From Patescibacteria group bacterium (GTDB lineage: Bacteria; Patescibacteriota; Minisyncoccia; Phycocordibacterales; UBA2100), in NCBI GenBank assembly GCA_015489565.1, contig WFZM01000028.1, positions 1 to 10,965 on the forward strand: a DNA stretch of 10,965 nucleotides. The letters are read 5' to 3'. The stretch's first letter is position 1; each line of letters begins with the position of its first letter. Positions 8,047 through 10,965 of this stretch are shown piece by piece. The position numbers and the translations under genes are program-made. The notes under the pieces were generated by a model. It saw nothing but the letters and a program-made list of their open reading frames with translations. It made no database searches and was not told where the DNA came from.

Positions 8047-8935
8047 AACAAAGATATTAAGCTTATTTTTAAAGAAGACTTTTTTTATCTTGCTTTTTGT
8101 ATTTGTATTTTTTACAGCTATACCGGTATTTGCACAAAATGCATTTGGTAACTTGGAGCAAAACGGCTTTAGTGGGCGCAGTGATATAAACCCTATGGAT
8201 TCTTTTAATGTGCAAACTAGAGCAGAGCTGTCTCAAAATATGCTTCTTAGCGGTGAGAGCGCTCTTACCGACAGTCTACTCAAATCCGAGGGTTTTGCCG
8301 GGCTTTTTAATACTCTTTTTCAAATAATCGTAACACTTGGCGCTATATGGGCTGTTATAGAGCTGACTTATTACGGAGCAAGATACGCGCTTATTGATTC
8401 TTTTACCGGCAAGAAGGAAGCTATAAAAAATATTTGGCCTGTTGCGTATGGCCTTATGGCTCTTCTTGCCACTTATATACTCTTTAAGCAGATAAATCCC
8501 AAACTTTTGGAATTTGGCGTCTCAGATGTGAACTTGCAGAATAAATATAATGAAGCGGCTGAACCTCAAAATGATGTGGGTCTTAATAATGCACAACAAA
8601 GGCAAGTCCTTCTTTCAAAGAGGGCACAAACAAAAAATTTGAATAAAACTAACGCCAAACTTAGGGATGATGGTATAGAAACGGATATTAAAGCTTTGGC
8701 AGATCAAATTAAACAATCACAAAAATATTGCCGATCAAAATTTAATAATGTGGTAGAGATTAAAGATTGTGTCAATATAGCCAATAATATTATCTTATGT
8801 GCCTATCCCAACCAAGGCACCGCACAACAAAACGCGGCTTGCTCCTATGTAAGAGCACACACCGAATATGTAATTAAGTATATCCTAAAAGAAGATACAA
8901 ATGCAGAGCCGAACAACGACGTGGAAAAACAATAA
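8036..8935 (+). CDS. VirB2/TrbC-like two-TM protein with four-cysteine C-terminal domain
   Basis: The 299-residue protein has a long Sec signal peptide (hydrophobic at about 15-32, cleavage likely after AIPVFA). Two membrane segments follow at about 88-112 and 132-150. They are linked by a short basic loop (YGARYAL...TGKKEAIKN), and the second ends in INPKLLEF. This signal peptide, TM, basic loop, TM and Asn-Pro ending matches the VirB2/TrbC-like pilin-type subunits of type IV secretion systems as found in Patescibacteria. Predicted topology puts both ends outside. Unlike ordinary pilins of roughly 100 residues, it carries about 140 more residues: a Gln/Asn-rich helical stretch, then a domain with Cys232, Cys245, Cys255 and Cys269. 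The start overlaps the preceding gene by 11 nt; a purine-rich AAAGAGAG directly before ATG is too close for a good Shine-Dalgarno. It could be a channel-forming subunit rather than a polymerising pilin. Family assignment is moderate. Confidence 0.8.
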   Translation: MKYKTKILSLFLKKTFFILLFVFVFFTAIPVFAQNAFGNLEQNGFSGRSDINPMDSFNVQTRAELSQNMLLSGESALTDSLLKSEGFAGLFNTLFQIIVTLGAIWAVIELTYYGARYALIDSFTGKKEAIKNIWPVAYGLMALLATYILFKQINPKLLEFGVSDVNLQNKYNEAAEPQNDVGLNNAQQRQVLLSKRAQTKNLNKTNAKLRDDGIETDIKALADQIKQSQKYCRSKFNNVVEIKDCVNIANNIILCAYPNQGTAQQNAACSYVRAHTEYVIKYILKEDTNAEPNNDVEKQ

Positions 8936-8943
8936 ACTCTAGG

Positions 8944-9381
8944 CTATCCAACAAACTTTATAATAAGCCGTCTGTCTTTTCCTTCACCGTGTGACTCTGT
9001 CTTTATTTGCGGGTCATCTGCCAGGGCGCTGTGAACTATAAGCCTCTCATAAGCGCTCATAGCAGGCATTTCAACATCATACTGCAAAGTTTTGGCCCTA
9101 CTTGCCAGCATACGCGCTTTTTCCTCTATCTCTTTAATCTCTTTCAATTTATATTCGTTTATATCCAGAACCCATTTCCCCTCTATGGCTTTTTCCTTTG
9201 CGATTTTAGCCAAAATGTAATCCAGCGCCTGCAGATTTCTGCCTTTTTGACCGATTAAAAGCTTCGCGTCCTTTGTTTTTATCTGTAAAATATTTTGACC
9301 GGCCTGCTCGGTCTCAAGCAATTCAAAGTCGTCACTAAGGTATTTTAAAATCTCATTTAATATCTCTTTAATCTCTTGCAT
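8944..9381 (-). CDS. jag: Jag/KhpB-type RNA-binding protein (KH + R3H)
   Basis: A 145-residue cytoplasmic protein with a KH-like domain at about 26-78, carrying the GxxG loop as GQKG at 44-47, and an R3H domain at about 85-145 with Arg113 and His117 in the R-x3-H arrangement (YERLIVHSAL). It ends in a typical ESHGEGKDRR-LII strand. In other bacteria this family (Jag, EloR, KhpB) binds RNA and affects cell-wall elongation. The N-terminal Jag domain found in Firmicutes proteins is absent, giving the short form. It follows yidC by 7 nt on the same strand, the widespread yidC-jag operon order. No Shine-Dalgarno is seen in that gap. It converges with the pilin-like gene with only 8 nt between the two stop codons and no hairpin terminator there. 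Confidence 0.92.
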   Translation of the reverse strand: MQEIKEILNEILKYLSDDFELLETEQAGQNILQIKTKDAKLLIGQKGRNLQALDYILAKIAKEKAIEGKWVLDINEYKLKEIKEIEEKARMLASRAKTLQYDVEMPAMSAYERLIVHSALADDPQIKTESHGEGKDRRLIIKFVG

Positions 9382-9388
9382 AGCTCAA

Positions 9389-10102
9389 TTATTTTACTTT
9401 TTTAAATCTTAAATAATACTCCTGCAGAACCTGGAAAATATTTGAAACAATAAAGTAAAGAGCTATCCCGGCACCTAAGGAGTAAGCTATAAAAGCAATG
9501 AATGCGGGAAGGACAAAACGCATTTGTATATGTAAACTTTTTTGAAGATCCGCCTTAAAGCCGTCTTGCTCATCTGTAAACTGCATATCTTTGCTGGTCA
9601 TGCTCGCAAAAGCAAACTGAGTTATCCCGGCAAGTATCGCCATTGTAATACTTTTATCAGACATTGAAATGTTGAATAAATGCATATTTACCGCCTCGGG
9701 CGCCGACACAAAGCTGTATAAAATATCCTTGTTTATCTCAGGGAGTCCCGATTTTAAAAAGACCCAATAAAGCCCTATAATAACCGGCAGTTGAATAAAA
9801 AGCATTAAAAAACTTCCGAGTGGCTTTATCTCGTGCTCTTTGTAAAGAGCCATGATTTTGAGGGTCTGAGCATGCTTATCATCCTTATACTTTTCTTTTA
9901 TCTCTTCTATTAGAGGAGTTATTTCTTTTATTTTCTTTTGAGTTTTTGCCATCTTGTAAGCTAGTGGTAAAAGCAGGGTCTTGACCAGCACAGTTAAGAC
10001 AACAACAGCTAAAGCAACAGAGTGAAAAGGTAGGGTATTTATAAGAAAAATTAAAAGGTTATAAAGTGGCTCATATATAAAATTATTGAAAAGCTCTGCC
10101 AT
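9389..10102 (-). CDS. yidC: YidC/Oxa1/SpoIIIJ-type membrane protein insertase
   Basis: Inserts proteins into the cytoplasmic membrane, alone or with SecYEG. The 237-residue form lacks the large periplasmic domain of proteobacterial YidC and resembles Gram-positive SpoIIIJ. Membrane segments lie at about 27-48, 95-116, 152-168, 196-208 and 209-226, with the cytoplasmic helical hairpin at about 50-92 (KMAKTQKKIKEITPLIEEIKEKY). The hydrophilic-groove Arg conserved in the first core segment of the family appears here as Lys41 (TVLVKTLLLPL). The N-terminus MAELFNNFIYEPLYNLL has no lipobox cysteine. The start at 10102 is preferred over ATGs at 10114 and 10111 because the -10 hexamer of a near-perfect promoter lies at 10113-10118 and overlaps the first of these, so the transcript would begin inside the longer reading frame; the residues MMCI are therefore excluded. 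jag follows in the same operon. It is divergent from rpmH. Confidence 0.94.
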   Translation of the reverse strand: MAELFNNFIYEPLYNLLIFLINTLPFHSVALAVVVLTVLVKTLLLPLAYKMAKTQKKIKEITPLIEEIKEKYKDDKHAQTLKIMALYKEHEIKPLGSFLMLFIQLPVIIGLYWVFLKSGLPEINKDILYSFVSAPEAVNMHLFNISMSDKSITMAILAGITQFAFASMTSKDMQFTDEQDGFKADLQKSLHIQMRFVLPAFIAFIAYSLGAGIALYFIVSNIFQVLQEYYLRFKKVK

Positions 10103-10112
10103 AATGCACATC

Positions 10113-10141
10113 ATTATACGCTAAAGCCTTGAAATTATCAA
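10113..10141 (-). promoter_or_regulatory. Sigma70-type promoter of the yidC-jag operon
   Basis: Read on the minus strand: TTGATA (10141-10136), a 17-nt spacer, then a perfect TATAAT (10118-10113). Ten nt separate the hexamer from the ATG at 10102, so transcription should start only a few nucleotides before it, giving a near-leaderless mRNA without a Shine-Dalgarno sequence. The -10 overlaps the upstream ATG at 10114, which decides the yidC start. Confidence 0.75.
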
Positions 10142-10152
10142 ATTTTAAAAAT

Positions 10153-10177
10153 ATCTATGAGGCGAGACCTCCTAGAT
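10153..10177. repeat. Interrupted inverted repeat between the divergent yidC and rpmH promoters
   Basis: ATCTA, one unpaired base, GAGG, loop CGAGA, CCTC, one unpaired base, TAGAT: nine pairs with a single T-C mismatch. T-runs flank both sides (TTTTT at 10177-10181 on the plus strand, and the A-run at 10147-10151 reads as T on the minus strand), so it looks like a bidirectional terminator. It lies between the two -35 boxes and so in neither predicted mRNA. It may instead be a shared operator, or block antisense transcripts. Confidence 0.55.
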
Positions 10178-10201
10178 TTTTAAGTGAGATGGATGCATGG
10201 C

Positions 10202-10229
10202 TTGACAATTCTTTTTGAAAATGTAGAAT
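10202..10229 (+). promoter_or_regulatory. Sigma70-type promoter of rpmH
   Basis: A perfect TTGACA (10202-10207), a 16-nt spacer, and TAGAAT (10224-10229). The ATG of rpmH is 10 nt after the hexamer, leaving a leader of about 3-5 nt and no room for a Shine-Dalgarno sequence. The layout mirrors the divergent yidC promoter. Confidence 0.7.
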
Positions 10230-10239
10230 AAAGCGCATT

Positions 10240-10380
10240 ATGGCAACAAAAAGAACATATCAACCTAAAAAGAGAAAAAGAGCCAAAACTCACGGTTTTT
10301 TGTCACGCCTTAAAACTAAAGCCGGCAGAAATCTTATTTTAAGAAGACGTAGAAAGGGTAGGGCTAAATTGTCTGTCTAG
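10240..10380 (+). CDS. rpmH: Ribosomal protein bL34
   Basis: A 46-residue, very basic protein starting MATKRTYQPKKRKRAKTHGF and continuing through LSRLKTKAGRNLILRRRRKG to RAKLSV. This is a full-length bL34 of the large ribosomal subunit; family members are typically 44-50 residues and share the TYQPKKRKR...HGFLSR...GR..L..RR.KGR.KL signature. It has its own -35/-10 promoter and is followed after 25 nt by a strong intrinsic terminator, so it appears to be a single-gene transcript rather than the start of the usual rpmH-rnpA operon. yidC-jag runs the other way upstream. The ATG directly follows GCGCATT, with no ribosome binding site. Confidence 0.97.
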   Translation: MATKRTYQPKKRKRAKTHGFLSRLKTKAGRNLILRRRRKGRAKLSV

Positions 10381-10405
10381 TTTTTCTTTCGAATTTACAA
10401 GTAAG

Positions 10406-10430
10406 GCGCCGGCGAAGCCGGCGCTTTTTT
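10406..10430 (+). terminator. Intrinsic terminator of rpmH
   Basis: A perfect 8-bp all-GC stem, GCGCCGGC (10406-10413) and GCCGGCGC (10417-10424), with loop GAA, followed directly by six T residues (10425-10430). It lies 25 nt after the rpmH stop and is the clearest terminator in the window. It separates rpmH from rnpA. Confidence 0.92.
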
Positions 10431-10540
10431 GTCTAAATAGAGTATACAAAGAAGCAGGGTAAGGTTCCAGAGTTTTAATTTTTCTTATCTATGTAATACA
10501 TTGAAATCCCCGGGTCTTACTTTAAAATCTTTCTAAAATA

Positions 10541-10549
10541 TGGTAAGTT
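10541..10549 (+). promoter_or_regulatory. Probable extended -10 promoter of rnpA
   Basis: TGG plus TAAGTT (10544-10549) ends 6 nt before the ATG at 10556, the same spacing as the VirB4 and 6718 promoters, with a weak TTTAAA at 10521-10526 in -35 position (17-nt spacer). The hexamer is less perfect than the others. TAAAAT at 10534-10539 is an alternative -10 that would give a leader of about 10 nt. A promoter here is needed because of the upstream terminator. Confidence 0.45.
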
Positions 10550-10555
10550 TTGAGC

Positions 10556-10903
10556 ATGCCTGACAAAAAACACAGGGTTAACGTAGCTATTTTTAAGAAA
10601 TTACTAAAGTTTGGCAAGCGTTTTAGTGGAGGTTATATAAATATTTTATATAAAAAAGCAGATGATGAAAATTCAGACTATCGTTTTTCAGTTGTTGTAT
10701 CCAAAAAGATAGCTAAAAAAGCTCATAACAGAAATAGGATTAAAAGACAGGTACGTGAAATAGTAAAATCATTCATATTAGATAAAAATATACACAATTT
10801 ACACTTTGTAGTTTTTCTAAAACAAAAAAATACATTTGACAAATTTTCTGAGTTAAAAAGCCTAATTTTAAAGGATTTGGAGAATTTTTTGACAAGGCTA
10901 TAA
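10556..10903 (+). CDS. rnpA: Ribonuclease P protein component
   Basis: Protein subunit of RNase P, which binds the catalytic RNA and the pre-tRNA leader during 5' processing of tRNAs. The 115-residue basic product shows the family layout: an N-terminal KKHRVNVAIFKKLLKFGKRF stretch, a central FSVVVSKKIAKKA, and the signature RNR helix HNRNRIKRQVREIV at about 57-70, with Asn58, Arg59, Asn60, Arg61 and Arg64. Length is normal. The ATG at 10556 is chosen over a TTG at 10550 because the likely -10 (10544-10549) ends immediately before that TTG and a leaderless start at the ATG matches the other promoters here. The rpmH terminator lies about 125 nt upstream, so the gene is transcribed separately from rpmH. 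It is followed by DnaA-box-like sites, suggesting that the chromosome origin lies next to it. Confidence 0.94.
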   Translation: MPDKKHRVNVAIFKKLLKFGKRFSGGYINILYKKADDENSDYRFSVVVSKKIAKKAHNRNRIKRQVREIVKSFILDKNIHNLHFVVFLKQKNTFDKFSELKSLILKDLENFLTRL

Positions 10904-10921
10904 AATAATTTTTTAATTTCT

Positions 10922-10939
10922 TTATTAACATTATCCACA
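10922..10939 (+). other. Two abutting DnaA-box-like 9-mers (possible edge of oriC)
   Basis: TTATCCACA at 10931-10939 is a perfect match to the DnaA-box consensus TTATNCACA. It is directly preceded by TTATTAACA at 10922-10930, one mismatch from consensus, in the same orientation. They lie in AT-rich DNA right after rnpA, where many bacterial chromosomes carry oriC and dnaA. Two sites alone are weak evidence; the gene context raises it. Confidence 0.5.
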
Positions 10940-10943
10940 TAGT

Positions 10944-10965
10944 CTGTCTCTTATACACATCTGAC
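10944..10965 (+). other. Sequencing adapter remnant (Nextera/Tn5 mosaic end), not genomic
   Basis: Bases 10944-10962 are CTGTCTCTTATACACATCT, the reverse complement of the 19-bp Tn5 mosaic end used in Nextera libraries. The next three bases, GAC, match the start of one of the standard adapter arms. The contig therefore ends in unremoved adapter, and genomic sequence ends at about 10943. Reading frames reaching into this part are artefacts. Confidence 0.97.

Noticed and set aside
8936..8943. Bidirectional terminator between the convergent pilin-like and jag genes
   Set aside because: The gap is only 8 nt and no inverted repeat with a T-run is visible around it.
9007..9258. Plus-strand reading frame opposite jag
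   Set aside because: It is antisense to a well-supported KH-R3H gene, without promoter or recognisable protein features.
10103..10114. Longer YidC start (ATG at 10114 or 10111)
   Set aside because: The -10 hexamer of a TTGATA-17-TATAAT promoter overlaps the first of these ATGs; the transcript would start downstream of both.
10550..10555. TTG start for RnpA
   Set aside because: It directly follows the probable -10 hexamer, and the ATG at 10556 fits the spacing seen at other genes here and the family N-terminus.
1..10943. Alternative genetic code (TGA as Gly, as in some Patescibacteria)
   Set aside because: The gene at 514-1521 ends at TGA with a plausible C-terminus, and no conserved gene has an in-frame TGA.
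10723..10958. Minus-strand reading frames overlapping rnpA and the contig end
   Set aside because: They are antisense to rnpA, show no family features, and one starts within the adapter.
10951..10959. TTATACACA as a third DnaA box
   Set aside because: It lies inside the Nextera adapter sequence and is not genomic.
1..10965. CRISPR array, tRNA/rRNA genes, insertion sequences
   Set aside because: No regularly spaced repeats, no cloverleaf-like RNA gene and no transposase or terminal inverted repeats were seen.

Overview
The window looks like a fragment of a Candidate Phyla Radiation (Patescibacteria) genome, most like the Parcubacteria group. This rests on the compact single-membrane-type gene set, the Ig-like secreted protein, the VirB4 and pilin-like proteins, the short YidC and Jag, and the general style of the proteins; no marker gene fixes the lineage. 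The standard genetic code is used: TGA, TAA and TAG all act as stops, and no in-frame TGA is read through. The right end of the window is not genomic. Bases 10944-10965 match the Nextera/Tn5 mosaic end plus the first adapter bases, so the real sequence stops near 10943.

Left region (12-8935, all on the + strand): a cell-envelope and type IV secretion-like cluster. In order it encodes a small acidic helical protein of unknown role, a secreted protein with repeated Ig/PKD-like modules, a class A penicillin-binding protein (GT51 plus transpeptidase) with a C-terminal Ig-like tail, a VirB4-family ATPase, a polytopic membrane protein with a basic N-terminus, a membrane-anchored extracytoplasmic protein that may be a beta-propeller, and a VirB2-like two-TM protein with an unusual four-cysteine C-terminal domain. 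Inferred role: a minimal secretion or pilus-like machine powered by VirB4, together with wall synthesis and surface proteins. VirB6, VirB8-VirB10 and VirD4 homologues are not recognisable here.

Right region (8944-10943): the origin-proximal housekeeping cluster, rearranged. jag (KH-R3H RNA-binding protein) and yidC (membrane insertase) lie on the minus strand, divergent from rpmH (bL34) and rnpA (RNase P protein) on the plus strand. A strong intrinsic terminator separates rpmH from rnpA. Two abutting DnaA-box-like 9-mers follow rnpA just before the contig ends, which suggests that oriC and dnaA lie immediately beyond.

Transcription and translation signals form a pattern. Several genes have an extended -10 element (TGN-TATAAT or close) 6-7 nt before the ATG, which would give leaderless mRNAs. 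yidC and rpmH have -35/-10 promoters that leave only a few nucleotides of leader. No gene shows a strong Shine-Dalgarno sequence. These promoters also correct three start codons: VirB4 at 4077, YidC at 10102 and RnpA at 10556. A second pattern is that all ten cysteines encoded in the window fall in predicted extracytoplasmic parts, always in even numbers per protein.
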